In this document: positions 45,704 through 55,468 of the stretch, piece after piece
How positions within the stretch are numbered: the first letter of the stretch is position 1
Layout: each line of letters opens with the position of its first letter
Source of the DNA: Demequina capsici
Lineage (GTDB): Bacteria; Actinomycetota; Actinomycetes; Actinomycetales; Demequinaceae
DNA: 64,000 nt
NCBI RefSeq assembly: GCF_032102965.1
Contig: NZ_CP134880.1
Span: forward strand, 1,302,001 to 1,366,000
Direction: 5' to 3'
Notes under the pieces: generated by a model
What the model was told of the DNA's origin: nothing
The model's database searches: none
What the model saw: the letters and a program-made list of their open reading frames with translations, nothing else
Translations under genes and position numbers: made by a program

Positions 45704-47320
45704 TCAGCGCTGGACGTTCTCGATCTGCTTGAGCCAGGCCTTGCGAGCGGAGAGGGCCTCCTCGGCCTGCTTGATGCGGCGCTTGTCGCCCGCGGCCGTC
45801 GCCTTCTCCAGATCCTTCTCGAGGTCGGCGATGGCGGCGTGCAGCTGAGCGGCCGCGCCCGAGACACGGGCCTCGAGCTCGGGGTTGGAGGAGTGCCACT
45901 CGGCGTCCTCGCCGTCCCGAACGGCCTTCTCCACGGCGCCGATCCGCTTGGCGAGACGTGCGGCGTCAGCGCGCGGAACCCTGCCTGCCGCCTCGAACCT
46001 GTCCTGCAGCGAGCGCAGCGCACGCTTGGCGTTGCGCAGATCGGTGATGGGCAGCAGCGCCTCGGCCTCGACGACGATCGCCTCCTTCGCCTCGACGTTG
46101 CCCGCGAGGGCCTCGTCCTCGGCCTCTGCGGCGGAGCGCCTCGTCTCGAAGAACGCATCCTGCGCCGTCTGGAAGCGGCGCCACAGGGCGTCGTCCACGC
46201 TGCGTCGGCCGCGTCCCGCCTGCCGCCATTCGTTCATGAGGTCACGGAACGCACGCGCAGTCGAGTCCCAATCCGTCGACGTCTGCAGCGCCTCGGCACG
46301 CGCGACGAGCGCTTCCTTGTGGTCGGCCACCTGCGCGTTGTCGCGGTCGAGCTGCGAGAAGTGGTGCTTGCGCGCCTTCTCGAACGAGGACCGTGCGTGG
46401 GTGAACCGGCGCCAGAGCGCTCGCTCAGCCTCCTTGGGCACGCGCGCGCCGGAGCGCTGCGCCTCCTTCCAGGCGTCGAGCAGCGACCGCAGCGACTCGG
46501 TGTCGTTCTTCCAGTGCACCTGGTCCTCGGGCTTCGCGGCGAGCGCCTCGGCCTGGACCACGATCTCCTCGCGCGCGGCGAGGGCGGCGTCTCGCGCCGC
46601 GCGACGCTCGGCCTGGATCCGCTCGCGGGTCTGCGTCGCCTCGGCCTCGACCTCGGTCCAGCGCGTGCGCAGCGCGACGATGTCACCGACCACGGCCGGC
46701 GTGGCGAGTGAGGCCGAGGTGGCGCTCAGCGCGTCGTCGATGTCCTTGACGGACAGCTCGGCGGAGCCGAGACGCGCGTGGAAGCGCTCGATCGATGTCT
46801 TGAGCTCGTAGTAGGCGGACGCGAACGGCTTCAGCGGGTCGTCCCCGACGGCGGGTCCGACCTCGATGGCCTGGTCGCCGATCGTCACGACGACGTTGTC
46901 CCCGTCGATCGAGCCGAAGGCCTCTGCCTCCGCGAGCATCTCAGCCGTGACCTCGTCGACGACGGGCACCTTGACGGGGTGGGTGGAGTGCGCCGCGACG
47001 ACGGCGGGTGTCGCCGGCGCGAAGGCTCCCGGCTTGGGAGCACGAGGCTTGGGGGCCCGGGGCCTCGGCGTCTTGGGTGCGGGCTCGGCAGCGGACGGCT
47101 CGGCGGGAGGCTCCTCAGCGGGCACGTCCGGCGACGACGAGGACTGCGCGGGCGCGTCCTCGTGCGGTGACTCGGGCTCGGAGGCGTCGGACGGGTCGAC
47201 GGTCTCGACCTCGGCAGCGGCGGCCGCGGGGGCATCCTCTGCGGGGGTCGGGACGATCTGCTCCTCAACCTCGGTGGCGGGGGTGACGTCGATGTCTCGG
47301 GGGCTATCGGCGGAAGTCAT
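45704..47320 (-). CDS. DUF349 repeat protein
   Basis: A 538-aa cytosolic protein. The first 110 residues are a Pro/Ala/Glu-rich, low-complexity region. The rest holds four or five DUF349-type helical units, recognisable from W-R-F/K patterns such as LRTRWTEVEAEATQTRERI, LLDAWKEAQRSGARVPKEAERALWRRF and FRDLMNEWRQAGRGRRSVDDALWRRF. It is largely alpha-helical and coiled-coil. The function is unknown; family members are large and abundant, and a nucleic-acid or ribosome link is only a suggestion. Its start overlaps the cyclophilin stop as ATGA. Confidence 0.85.
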   Translation of the reverse strand: MTSADSPRDIDVTPATEVEEQIVPTPAEDAPAAAAAEVETVDPSDASEPESPHEDAPAQSSSSPDVPAEEPPAEPSAAEPAPKTPRPRAPKPRAPKPGAFAPATPAVVAAHSTHPVKVPVVDEVTAEMLAEAEAFGSIDGDNVVVTIGDQAIEVGPAVGDDPLKPFASAYYELKTSIERFHARLGSAELSVKDIDDALSATSASLATPAVVGDIVALRTRWTEVEAEATQTRERIQAERRAARDAALAAREEIVVQAEALAAKPEDQVHWKNDTESLRSLLDAWKEAQRSGARVPKEAERALWRRFTHARSSFEKARKHHFSQLDRDNAQVADHKEALVARAEALQTSTDWDSTARAFRDLMNEWRQAGRGRRSVDDALWRRFQTAQDAFFETRRSAAEAEDEALAGNVEAKEAIVVEAEALLPITDLRNAKRALRSLQDRFEAAGRVPRADAARLAKRIGAVEKAVRDGEDAEWHSSNPELEARVSGAAAQLHAAIADLEKDLEKATAAGDKRRIKQAEEALSARKAWLKQIENVQR

Positions 47321-48174
47321 GAAACGGATACCTCGTTCACGATGACGGACAGTGCCGGTCGACCATCGGAGTCCCCGGTGATCGTGCCGGCTTCGGCAAC
47401 AGCCTCAACAATACCCAGGCCTTGGACCACTCGGCCGAACACGGTGTACCCACCGGCCGCGTCGGCGGGGATCTGTGAGTCCTCGTAGACGATGAAGAAC
47501 TGGCTTCCCATGCTGTTCGCGGCGGCGTCTGCGCCGACATCCGAGGCGGAGGCGCGCGCCATCGCGAGCGTGCCTGCGGGGTAGTCGCCGTCGGCGGGAG
47601 CGTTCTCGATCGGTCCGAAGCTGTACGCGGGGCCGCCTGCGCCGGTGCCGAGCGGGTCGCCGCATTGGAGGATGTAGATCCCCTCGGTGGTGAGCCGATG
47701 GCACTCGGTGGAGTCGTAGTATCCGTCGCCCGCGAGCGACAGGAACGATGCCACGGCCTGGGGAGCGGCGGCACCGTCGAGCTCCATCACGATGTCGCCC
47801 ATGTTCGTGCTCATGGTCACGGTCCAGGTGCGGTCCTCCGCGACGGAGGTCGGGGGAGGGGTGCTCGACGCGCCCCAGCCGGACTCCGTGACGATCGGGT
47901 CATCGGTGGAGGTCGCGGCCGGCGACGCGGTCCCCGAAGGCGCCGCCTGCGCCGACGCGGAGGTGCTGGGCGTCGGCGTCGCCGCCGGCGCATCCTCACC
48001 CTGTCCCAGCACCAGCCAGAGGCCGTAGACGACGAGCGCGACGAGCGCGGCGCCTGCGGCGATGGCGACCCACCTCCACCTGCGCCGGGCCGAGCGCCGG
48101 GCCTCTGCCTCGCGACGTGCCTGCTCCTCGCGGGCCTTGCGTTCCTTGGCCGCCGCTCTGTGCCTGCTGCTCAC
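47317..48174 (-). CDS. membrane-anchored cyclophilin-type peptidyl-prolyl isomerase
   Basis: A 285-aa protein with a basic cytoplasmic N-terminus rich in Arg/Lys/Glu, one transmembrane segment (WVAIAAGAALVALVVYGLWLV, about residues 34-54), a Ser/Thr/Pro/Ala linker to about 110, and a cyclophilin domain outside the membrane. The active-site text is CHRLTTEGIYILQCGDP, AGTLAMARA and SMGSQFFIVYED. The canonical FxMxQ is replaced by IYILQ, which is usual in this actinobacterial subfamily. It probably assists folding of exported proteins. The GTG start has GAGGAG upstream, and a TAGACT box on the minus strand at 48202-48207 may be its promoter. Confidence 0.88.
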   Translation of the reverse strand: MSSRHRAAAKERKAREEQARREAEARRSARRRWRWVAIAAGAALVALVVYGLWLVLGQGEDAPAATPTPSTSASAQAAPSGTASPAATSTDDPIVTESGWGASSTPPPTSVAEDRTWTVTMSTNMGDIVMELDGAAAPQAVASFLSLAGDGYYDSTECHRLTTEGIYILQCGDPLGTGAGGPAYSFGPIENAPADGDYPAGTLAMARASASDVGADAAANSMGSQFFIVYEDSQIPADAAGGYTVFGRVVQGLGIVEAVAEAGTITGDSDGRPALSVIVNEVSVS

Positions 48175-48236
48175 CTGTGCTCCTCGTGCTCGGGCGTCGT
48201 CAGTCTATGTCGGGCTCCGGTGGAACAATGGGCGCC

Positions 48237-49589
48237 ATGGCTCGTGTGCGACCCCTCTCCGGATTCCCAGAACTGACTCCTCGCGACCGCGTCGTCGAGG
48301 CGCGGATCCTGTCCACGCTGCGTGAGGTCTTCGGGCTCCACGGATTCGGGGAGATCGAGACCAGGGCGGTCGAGCCGATCGAGCGGCTGGCGGGTGACTC
48401 GGAGGCGTCCAAGGAGATCTACGTCCTGCAGCGCCTGAACGCCGACGGCGACTCCGACGCGAAGGTCGGCCTCCACTTCGACCTCACGGTGCCGTTCGCC
48501 CGGTACGTCGAGGAGAACCAGGGCGCGCTGCAGTTCCCGTTCCGACGCTGGCAGATCCAGAAGGTGTGGCGCGGGGAGCGGCCCCAGGAGGGACGCTTCC
48601 GCGAGTTCTATCAGGCGGACATCGACATCGTGGCGCGAGAGACGTTGCCCGAGCACCTCGAGGCTGAGGTCGCGATCGTGATGGCGCGGGCGCTGCGTCG
48701 GCTGCCGATCCCGTCGGTCACCATGCACGTGAACAACCGTGCGCTCGTCGAGGGCTTCTACCGCGGCGTCGGCATCGATGACATCGCTGGGGCGCTGCGC
48801 AGCGTGGACAAGCTGGACAAGGTCGGTCCGGACGGGGTCCGGGCGGAGCTTGCCGCGCAAGGCGTGTCCGAGACGGCCGCGGACGCGGCTCTCGAGCTTG
48901 CGAGGATCTCCTCGACGGATTCGTCCTTCGCGTCCGCCGTCGAGGACCTCTGGGAGACCACCGTGAAGGTGGACGACGTGTCCGGCGCGCAGGACCAGCT
49001 CGCGCGCGGCATCGCCTCCCTTGCGACGCTGGTGGACACGGTGAACGCCGCAGTGCCGGGCACGGCGGTGGCGGACCTGCGGATCGCTCGCGGTCTCGAC
49101 TACTACACGGGGTCCGTGTACGAGACCTTCATGGATGGGCACGAGGCCTTCGGCTCGATCTGCTCAGGCGGCAGGTACGACTCGTTGGTCGCAGGCGGCG
49201 GCTTCCCGGGCGTGGGCATGTCGATCGGCGTCAGCCGGCTCGTGGCGCTGCTGCTGTCGGCCGGCCTCGCGTCGGCGACGCGCGGTGTCCCCTCGGCGGT
49301 GCTGGTCGCGGTGACCGAGGAGGAGTCTCGACGGGCGTCGAACGCCATCGCTGATCGGCTGCGCGCCCGCGGCATCCCGTGCGAGGTCGCGCCGTCGGCC
49401 TCCAAGTTCGGCAAGCAGATCCAGCACGCCGACCGTCGCGGCATCCCGTTCGTCTGGTTCCCGGCCGAGGACGGGGACGGTCAGGTGAAGGACATCCGCT
49501 CTGGCGACCAGGTGGATGCCGACGCCGATGTCTGGGCGCCGCCCGCCGGGGATCTGTGGCCCGAGGTGGTGGGTTCCGACGCGCACTGA
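48237..49589 (+). CDS. hisS: histidine-tRNA ligase
   Basis: A 450-aa class II synthetase. Motif 1 region: ILSTLREVFGLHGFGEIETRAVEP. Motif 2: FRRWQIQKVWRGERPQEGRFREFYQADIDI. The HisRS-specific block RIARGLDYYTGSVYETF and the GGRYDSL/GVGMSIGVSRL segment follow, and the C-terminal anticodon-binding domain is complete. The ATG at 48237 is preferred; an in-frame ATG three codons earlier (48228) is also possible. It is divergent from the cyclophilin gene. Confidence 0.95.
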   Translation: MARVRPLSGFPELTPRDRVVEARILSTLREVFGLHGFGEIETRAVEPIERLAGDSEASKEIYVLQRLNADGDSDAKVGLHFDLTVPFARYVEENQGALQFPFRRWQIQKVWRGERPQEGRFREFYQADIDIVARETLPEHLEAEVAIVMARALRRLPIPSVTMHVNNRALVEGFYRGVGIDDIAGALRSVDKLDKVGPDGVRAELAAQGVSETAADAALELARISSTDSSFASAVEDLWETTVKVDDVSGAQDQLARGIASLATLVDTVNAAVPGTAVADLRIARGLDYYTGSVYETFMDGHEAFGSICSGGRYDSLVAGGGFPGVGMSIGVSRLVALLLSAGLASATRGVPSAVLVAVTEEESRRASNAIADRLRARGIPCEVAPSASKFGKQIQHADRRGIPFVWFPAEDGDGQVKDIRSGDQVDADADVWAPPAGDLWPEVVGSDAH

Positions 49590-49737
49590 GGGTCGCGACC
49601 TCCGGCACCCGCGTCGGGTGCGGCCACGCCGCTAGACTTGAACCCGCTCGATCACTGAGTTGTGCGCGCTCCACGTCGCCGTGGGCCGCGCGGCTCGCAC
49701 AGCAGGCGCCCACGAGGGCGCGAACGAAAGGCAGACC

Positions 49738-51513
49738 TTGCTCCGCACGCATCTCGCAGGAAACCTCCGCGCCGCAGACGCTGGCACGACCGTCACTCTC
49801 GCCGGCTGGGTGGGTCGCCGTCGTGATCACGGCGGTGTCGCGTTCATCGATCTGCGTGATGCGTCGGGCTTCGCGCAGGTGGTGATCCACGAGGAGATCG
49901 CTCACTCGCTGCGCACCGAGTACGTGGTGCAGGTCACCGGCGAGGTCCGTCTGCGTCCCGAGGGCTCTGCGAACGCGAACCTGCCGTCGGGTGAGATCGA
50001 GGTGGCCGTCTCCGACGTGGTGATCCTGAACGAGTCGGCGCCGACGCCGTTCCCGATCGACGAGCATGTGAACGTGGGCGAGGAAGCGCGGCTCAAGTAC
50101 CGCTACCTCGACCTGCGCCGCCCGCAGCAGCGTGCTGCGATGGTGCTGCGCTCCAAGGTCAACCAGGCGGCCCGACGAGTGCTCGACCGCCACGAGTTCC
50201 TCGAGATCGAGACGCCGACCCTGACGCATTCCACGCCGGAGGGTGCGCGCGACTTCATCGTCCCGGCGCGCCTGGCACCCGGCTCCTGGTACGCGCTCCC
50301 GCAGTCGCCTCAGCTGTTCAAGCAGATGCTCATGGTCGCGGGCATGGAGCGGTACTACCAGATCGCGCGCTGCTACCGCGACGAGGACTTCCGTGCCGAC
50401 CGCCAGCCGGAGTTCACGCAGCTCGACATCGAGATGAGCTTCGTCGACCAGGACGACGTGATCGCGCTCGGTGAGGAGCTCGTCAAGGAGATCTGGGCGC
50501 TCGCCGGTTACGAGGTCTCGACCCCCATCCCGCGCCTGACCTATGCCGAGGCGATGGCTCGCTTCGGTTCCGACAAGCCCGACCTGCGCTTCGGCCTCGA
50601 ACTCACCGAGCTGACCTCGTACTTCAAGGAGACGCCGTTCCGAGTTTTCCAGGCCGAGTACGTCGGCGCGGTCGTCATGCCGGGTGGTGCCTCGCAGCCC
50701 CGCAAGACTCTCGACGCGTGGCAGGAGTGGGCCAAGCAGCGTGGCGCGAAGGGCCTCGCGTATGTGCTGGTCCAGGAGGATGGCACGCTCACCGGACCCG
50801 TCGCCAAGAACCTCTCCGAGCTGGAGCTCGCTGGTCTCGCGGAGGCCACCGGCGCGAACCCTGGCGACTGTGTCTTCTTCGCGGCGGGCAAGACGGAGGC
50901 GTCCCGTGCGCTTCTCGGCGCCGCCCGCAACGAGATCGCCAAGCGCGTGGGGCTCATCGACGAGGGTCGCTTCGAGTTCTGCTGGGTGGTCGACGCCCCG
51001 CTGTTCAAGCCGGTCGACAGCGACGATGACGACGTGGCGCTCGGGTCCTCGTCCTGGACGGCCGTGCACCACGCGTTCACCAGCCCCAAGCCGGAGTACC
51101 TCGACTCGTTCGACACGAACCCCGGTGAGGCGCTCGCGTACGCCTACGACATCGTGTGCAACGGCAACGAGATCGGCGGTGGCTCCATCCGTATCCACCG
51201 TCAGGACGTGCAGGAGCGTGTCTTCAACGTGATGGGCATCGACGAGGAGCAGGCGCACGAGCAGTTCGGCTTCCTCCTCGACGCGTTCAAGTTCGGCGCC
51301 CCGCCGCACGGCGGCATCGCGCTCGGCTGGGACCGCGTCGTCATGCTGCTGGGTGGCTACGACTCGATCCGCGACGTCATCGCGTTCCCCAAGTCCGGCG
51401 GCGGCTACGACCCGCTGACCGACGCTCCGGCGCCCATCTCGCCGGAGCAGCGCAAGGAGGCCGGCGTGGACTTCGTGCCGGAGAAGAAGGGCGAGGCCGA
51501 GGCGAAGGCGTAG
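49738..51513 (+). CDS. aspS: aspartate-tRNA ligase
   Basis: A 591-aa class IIb synthetase. The N-terminal OB-fold anticodon domain has [24 protein letters not shown]. Motif 2 is [39 protein letters not shown]. The bacterial GAD insertion (residues about 290-430) is present, and motif 3 is [15 protein letters not shown]. The start is TTG 49738, six bases after AAAGG, since the protein must begin [10 protein letters not shown]; a farther start would add an unrelated sequence. Whether it also charges tRNA-Asn cannot be told from this window. Confidence 0.94.
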   Translation: MLRTHLAGNLRAADAGTTVTLAGWVGRRRDHGGVAFIDLRDASGFAQVVIHEEIAHSLRTEYVVQVTGEVRLRPEGSANANLPSGEIEVAVSDVVILNESAPTPFPIDEHVNVGEEARLKYRYLDLRRPQQRAAMVLRSKVNQAARRVLDRHEFLEIETPTLTHSTPEGARDFIVPARLAPGSWYALPQSPQLFKQMLMVAGMERYYQIARCYRDEDFRADRQPEFTQLDIEMSFVDQDDVIALGEELVKEIWALAGYEVSTPIPRLTYAEAMARFGSDKPDLRFGLELTELTSYFKETPFRVFQAEYVGAVVMPGGASQPRKTLDAWQEWAKQRGAKGLAYVLVQEDGTLTGPVAKNLSELELAGLAEATGANPGDCVFFAAGKTEASRALLGAARNEIAKRVGLIDEGRFEFCWVVDAPLFKPVDSDDDDVALGSSSWTAVHHAFTSPKPEYLDSFDTNPGEALAYAYDIVCNGNEIGGGSIRIHRQDVQERVFNVMGIDEEQAHEQFGFLLDAFKFGAPPHGGIALGWDRVVMLLGGYDSIRDVIAFPKSGGGYDPLTDAPAPISPEQRKEAGVDFVPEKKGEAEAKA

Positions 51514-51529
51514 CCGACGTCGGTCGACT

Positions 51530-51561
51530 CGAGGGCGGTCTCCTGTGGGAGGCCGCCCTCG
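51530..51561. terminator. bidirectional terminator between aspS and the EamA gene
   Basis: CGAGGGCGGTCTCC and GGAGGCCGCCCTCG form a 14-bp stem with one T-G pair and a TGTG loop, between convergent genes. Confidence 0.7.
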
Positions 51562-51584
51562 CTGCATGCGGGGACGGGAGGCGC

Positions 51585-52532
51585 TCAGCGCGTCGAGGTG
51601 GACGCGGATTCGAGAGCCAGGGCCTCGTGCGGGGTACGCGACGCGACGTCTGTCGTGGGGAGCGCGGCGCGCGCGGGCCGTGATGCCCACAGCACGCCAG
51701 CGATGATCAACGCGCCGCCCGCGAGCTCACCCGGGCCAGGCTGCTCCCCGAGAACCAGCCATGCGGTGACGATGCCGACGACGGGCACGAGCATCGAGAA
51801 CGGCGCAACGGTGCCTGCGGGGTGGCGCGCCATCAGCCAGACCCAGATCCCAGAGCCTGCGAGCGTGCCGAGCAGCACGGTGTAGGCGAGGCCCCACCAG
51901 GCCGGTGCGGCGGCCGCTGTGAGTGACGTCGAGAATGCGGTCGCGATCTGGTCGGGTCCCTCGAACACCAGCGAGAGCGCGGCCATGGGGATCGGCGGCA
52001 CGATGCTCATCCAGAGCACCAGGTGCAGCGGCTGTTCCGTGCGTGCCTTCCGGCTGGCGAGGTTTCCCAGCGCCCACCCGAGCGCGCCGAGGAGCACCAG
52101 AAGGAACGGTCCCACCGGAGCCGCGGCTCCGTAGGACTGGCCGACGACGACCAGACCCACCGCCGCGACGCCGACTCCGATCGCCGCGCGGCGCCCGATC
52201 CGTTCGTGCAGGAGCAGCGCGCCGAGCACCACCGTGAAGGGTGCCGAGGCCTGCAGCACCAGGGAGGAAAGGCCGGTGGGGAACCCGAGCGCCATCCCCA
52301 GGTACAGGAACACGAACTGGAGCGTGCCGAAGCCGATGCCGTAGCCGAGCAGCCAGCGCCAGCGCACTTGCGGGCGCGGCACGAACAGGATCGTCGGGAT
52401 CGCGATGATGGCGAACCTGAGCGCCACGAGCAGGAACGGAGGGAACTGTGACAGCGAGGCGTGGATGGCGAGGAAGTTCGCTCCCCACAGGATCGCGGTG
52501 AGGATGGCGAGGAGGACGTGGCGCATCGGCAT
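51585..52532 (-). CDS. EamA/DMT family transporter
   Basis: A 315-aa inner-membrane protein with ten predicted transmembrane helices arranged as two EamA repeats. The first repeat begins VLLAILTAILWGANFLAIHASL and the second FLLVLLGALGWALGNLAS. Members export or import small metabolites, often amino acids; the closest recognised text resembles YdcZ/RhaT-type cysteine or amino-acid exporters, but the substrate is unknown. It is divergent from a LysR regulator gene, which probably controls it. The ATG at 52532 or 52526 gives the normal N-terminus. Confidence 0.85.
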   Translation of the reverse strand: MPMRHVLLAILTAILWGANFLAIHASLSQFPPFLLVALRFAIIAIPTILFVPRPQVRWRWLLGYGIGFGTLQFVFLYLGMALGFPTGLSSLVLQASAPFTVVLGALLLHERIGRRAAIGVGVAAVGLVVVGQSYGAAAPVGPFLLVLLGALGWALGNLASRKARTEQPLHLVLWMSIVPPIPMAALSLVFEGPDQIATAFSTSLTAAAAPAWWGLAYTVLLGTLAGSGIWVWLMARHPAGTVAPFSMLVPVVGIVTAWLVLGEQPGPGELAGGALIIAGVLWASRPARAALPTTDVASRTPHEALALESASTSTR

Positions 52533-52591
52533 GGCGCCAGTGTGGCCACCGGGATGGTGAAGCACCAGCGATGATTGATGAAGCAGGCCTG

Positions 52592-52603
52592 TAGGCTTCC
52601 TAC
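52592..52603 (+). promoter_or_regulatory. TAGGCT-N6-ATG probable leaderless promoter (lysR-type gene)
   Basis: TAGGCT ends six bases before the ATG of the LysR-family gene, the same element and spacing as before zapE and rarA. Confidence 0.5.
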
Positions 52604-53500
52604 ATGGAGATCAGGCATCTCGAGCTGCTGCGGGAGCTTCGCGATCGCGGCACCCTGAGCGCCGTGGCAGAGGCGACCTACCGCACGCCGTCGGCGCTGT
52701 CGCAGCAGTTGCGGACGGCGGAGCGCGAGCTCGGGGTCCGCCTCGTGGAGCCGGCGTCCCGAGGGCTCAGGCTGACGTGGGCCGGGCAGCTGCTCGCGGA
52801 CGGGGCTGACGACGTGCTGGCGTCGGTGGCTCGGCTGCAGGCCACGCTCGAGCAGCGCGTGGGGGAGCCGCAGGGCGTCGTCCGCATCGGGACCCTGCCC
52901 AGCGCGGGAGCAGCGCTGCTCCCTGGCGTCATGGCGGCGCTCGTCGGCACGCTCATCCACGTGGAGCTCGAAGACTTCGACCTCGCTGAGAGCGACTTCG
53001 CATCGCGCACCGCCGACGCCGATCTGGTGATCGCCCACAGCCTCAGCGCCGATGTGCCGCGCGGAGCGGAGCGCCTCATCAGCAGGGTGGTGGCGCGCGA
53101 ACCGATCGACGTCGCGGTGCCTGCCGGGCACCGGCTCGTCGGCCATGCGACGGTGAGCCCTGCCGACGTCGGCGAGGAGCCTTGGATCGCCGTGCCGCGG
53201 GGCTATCCGTTCGCGACGGTGCACGAGGCGATCGAGTCGGCGACCGGCGTGGCCCTGCGGCGGCTCGCGGAGGTGCGCGACAACCGGCTGGTCGAGGCGC
53301 TCGTGGCGCGAGGCCTCGGCGTGGCTCTGCTGCCGCGCTTCTCGACCCCTGAGAGCGCCGACTACCGGCTGATCCCGCTGTCCGGTGTGCACGCCGTGCG
53401 CAGCATCGTGGTGATCGCGCGCCCGGATCGGGTGGAGCGGCAGGCGGTGCGCGCGGTGCTGGACCTCCTGGTCGCGGAGGGGGACCGGCTCAGTCGGTGA
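52604..53500 (+). CDS. LysR family transcriptional regulator
   Basis: A 298-aa LTTR. The winged helix-turn-helix lies at residues 1-60 (MEIRHLELLRELRDRGTLSAVAEA, SALSQQLRTAERELGVRLVEP). The effector-binding domain from about 90 has VVRIGTLPSAGAALLPGVM and the second-lobe AREPIDVAVPAGHRL. The coinducer is unknown. The 71-base gap to the divergent EamA gene is typical of an LTTR with its target, so control of the transporter and autoregulation are inferred. Confidence 0.9.
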   Translation: MEIRHLELLRELRDRGTLSAVAEATYRTPSALSQQLRTAERELGVRLVEPASRGLRLTWAGQLLADGADDVLASVARLQATLEQRVGEPQGVVRIGTLPSAGAALLPGVMAALVGTLIHVELEDFDLAESDFASRTADADLVIAHSLSADVPRGAERLISRVVAREPIDVAVPAGHRLVGHATVSPADVGEEPWIAVPRGYPFATVHEAIESATGVALRRLAEVRDNRLVEALVARGLGVALLPRFSTPESADYRLIPLSGVHAVRSIVVIARPDRVERQAVRAVLDLLVAEGDRLSR

Positions 53501-54800
53501 CGAGGGAGCGGTCCTCCTCGGGCAGTGGTGCGGCGATCGTGCGAGTCGCCGCGGGCCACCGCAGGAGCACGAGGGTACCGAGGGCGAGCACGGCGGCGGG
53601 CAGGAGCATCGCGGTGCCCGGAGAGAGCACCCCGGCCGCCGCGCCGGCGCCCGCGCTCATGGCGATCGCGGTGACCTGCATCGCCATGGAGTTCAACGAG
53701 AGCATGGTGGAGCGTTGACCTGTGGCGGCCTCCTCGTGGGTGAGCTCGTCGACGAGCGGCATCGCTGTGCCGAGCATCACGTAGAACGCGACGAAGGCTG
53801 TCGCGGCGCGCCAGGGGGTGGGGGTTGAGATCGCGGCGAGCATGATCGATGCGCCCACGGCGCCCACGAGGATCGCGCGGTGCGGCGCGCGCGCGAGCCG
53901 CACGAGGAACGGTGAGGCCAGCGATCCGACGGCCGACCCGATGAAGCCGCACGTGACGAGCAAGGAGTAGGTGCCCGCCGCGGCGCCTTCGCCTCCGAGC
54001 ATGTCGGCGAAGTGCAGCGGAGCGAGCAGCTCGACTCCCGCCATGGCGGCCCCGCCCGCGGCCGCGATCGCCAGGATCCGGCGGACGCGGGCGCTCGCGC
54101 GAGCGAGCCGCAGACCTGAGGCGATGGCCTCCCGTAGCTGAGCGCCCCTGCCGACCTCCACGCGCGGTCCGTGAGGCGAGCCGGTGACCCAGGACCAGAG
54201 GAACGCCGCGTTGACGATGCCCAGCGCCGCGGCGACGAGGAATGGTGCCGACATGGCGATCACTCGTGCCCCGTGCGATGGGAGGGGAACGAGCGCGATG
54301 AGCGCTGTCGCGCCGAGCGCTCCGAGGGCGAGAGCGAGCGACTCGGTGGCGCCGGCACGGGTGATGCCGCGCCGGATCGGCGCGTCCGGGTCGTGCGCCC
54401 GCGTCGTGTCGACGAACCAGGCCTGCAGCGGACCCGAATCGAGCGCTCTCGCGAGTCCGCCGAGCATGAACGCCGCGATGAGCGCCCACGTGGAGGTGAC
54501 CAGGCCGAGCGCCGCCGTGGACGCGACGGCGACGAGCGAGGCGGTGATGAGGACGGGACGGTAGCCCCATGTGTCCGCCAGGCCCCCTGTGGGCAGCTCG
54601 AGGAGCAGGACCGTCACGCTGTAGACCGCGAGCACCACGCCGATGGCGGCGGCAGGCACGCCTCTCTCGCTGAGCAGAAGCACGGTGAGGGCGCTCTTGA
54701 ATCCGACGGGGAGCCAGCGGAGTGCGGTGAGCGCGACGAACCTGCGTTCGATCCGGCGGATCGGGCTCGAGTGATCGGTCGGCGCGGTCGCGGAGATCAC
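53490..54800 (-). CDS. MFS transporter
   Basis: A 436-aa major facilitator with 12 hydrophobic segments. The motif A-like loop between TM2 and TM3 is LPTGGLADTWGYRPVLI, typical of drug or small-molecule exporters. The substrate is unknown. The GTG at 54800 overlaps the stop of the ArsR-type regulator (GTGA) and has GATGGGG upstream; ATG 54815 is an alternative that adds five residues. Co-transcription with the regulator suggests that the regulator senses the exported compound. It converges on the LysR gene with an 11-base overlap. Confidence 0.85.
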   Translation of the reverse strand: MISATAPTDHSSPIRRIERRFVALTALRWLPVGFKSALTVLLLSERGVPAAAIGVVLAVYSVTVLLLELPTGGLADTWGYRPVLITASLVAVASTAALGLVTSTWALIAAFMLGGLARALDSGPLQAWFVDTTRAHDPDAPIRRGITRAGATESLALALGALGATALIALVPLPSHGARVIAMSAPFLVAAALGIVNAAFLWSWVTGSPHGPRVEVGRGAQLREAIASGLRLARASARVRRILAIAAAGGAAMAGVELLAPLHFADMLGGEGAAAGTYSLLVTCGFIGSAVGSLASPFLVRLARAPHRAILVGAVGASIMLAAISTPTPWRAATAFVAFYVMLGTAMPLVDELTHEEAATGQRSTMLSLNSMAMQVTAIAMSAGAGAAAGVLSPGTAMLLPAAVLALGTLVLLRWPAATRTIAAPLPEEDRSLVTD

Positions 54801-55390
54801 CGTGGCGCGCCCCATCCGTAGCCGAAGAAGCGGACCAGCCTGGATCCTTCGGCGGGCGGCTCCTCTCGACGGTCCCGCTCCACGTACGGGGTGAAGAGGT
54901 CGAGGACCTGCTGGGCGACGGCGTTGAGCTCGTCCGGCGTCATCCACACTGCGACGTCCATGCTCGTTGATGCGGCGCGCCACGCGGGGTCGTCGCTGGC
55001 GTTCACCGCGCTGTAGGCGCGCCACTTGGAGAATCTGTGCTCGTCGACGACGTTGCCGAGCACGGTGCCGAGCGCTGCGGTCGCGGCGTCCTGCGCCTCG
55101 ACGGAGCTCCAGCGGATGCCTTCCTTGCGCATGCTCCAACGACGTTCCCTGCCCTTGCCTCCGCCCGCCTCGATCACGTGTCCGTACTTGGCGAGCTGTC
55201 GGAGGTGGTATGAGCAGTTGGCGGGTGTCTCGCCCAGCAGCTCCGCGCATTCGGTGGCGGTCTTGGGCCCTTCGGCGAGCAGGTCCAGGAGCGCGAAGCG
55301 CACGGGGTGCGCGAGGGCGCGAAGCTCGCGGGGGTCGGTGATGTCACGGGTGGGCCACGAGGGGAGGGGGATGCCGTTGTCGTCGGTCAT
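54797..55390 (-). CDS. ArsR-type winged-helix regulator
   Basis: A 197-aa regulator. The winged helix at residues 18-95 reads LRALAHPVRFALLDLLAEGPKTATECAELLGETPANCSYHLRQLAKYGHVIEAG, an ArsR/HTH_20 type without the metal-binding ELCVCDL motif. A long C-terminal domain (about 100-197) may bind a ligand or mediate dimerisation. It is the first gene of an operon with an MFS transporter and has a probable self-operator in its promoter. The start at 55390 follows a TAGTTT box by seven bases. Confidence 0.87.
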   Translation of the reverse strand: MTDDNGIPLPSWPTRDITDPRELRALAHPVRFALLDLLAEGPKTATECAELLGETPANCSYHLRQLAKYGHVIEAGGGKGRERRWSMRKEGIRWSSVEAQDAATAALGTVLGNVVDEHRFSKWRAYSAVNASDDPAWRAASTSMDVAVWMTPDELNAVAQQVLDLFTPYVERDRREEPPAEGSRLVRFFGYGWGAPR

Positions 55391-55397
55391 GACGTCG

Positions 55398-55426
55398 AAA
55401 CTACTCTTTCGAAAGAACTCTTGCAA
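55398..55426 (-). promoter_or_regulatory. promoter of the arsR-like/MFS operon, leaderless
   Basis: On the minus strand TTGCAA (55426-55421), a 17-base spacer and TAGTTT (55403-55398) form a good promoter. The start codon lies seven bases after the -10. Confidence 0.65.
55405..55416. promoter_or_regulatory. palindromic operator inside the arsR-like promoter
   Basis: TCTTTCGAAAGA is a perfect 12-bp palindrome in the spacer between the -35 and -10 boxes. A bound regulator would block RNA polymerase directly. Confidence 0.6.
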
Positions 55427-55456
55427 TACGAGGGAAGCGACGTTGCTCGCACCGCT

Positions 55457-55468
55457 TAGGCTTGCGGC
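55457..55468 (+). promoter_or_regulatory. TAGGCT-N6-ATG probable leaderless promoter (rarA)
   Basis: TAGGCT ends six bases before the rarA ATG, with no ribosome-binding site. No -35 is clear. Confidence 0.5.

Noticed and set aside
49590..49737. T-box or other tRNA-sensing leader before aspS
   Set aside because: No T-box sequence, specifier loop or terminator/antiterminator pair is visible; the same holds for the thrS and alaS leaders.
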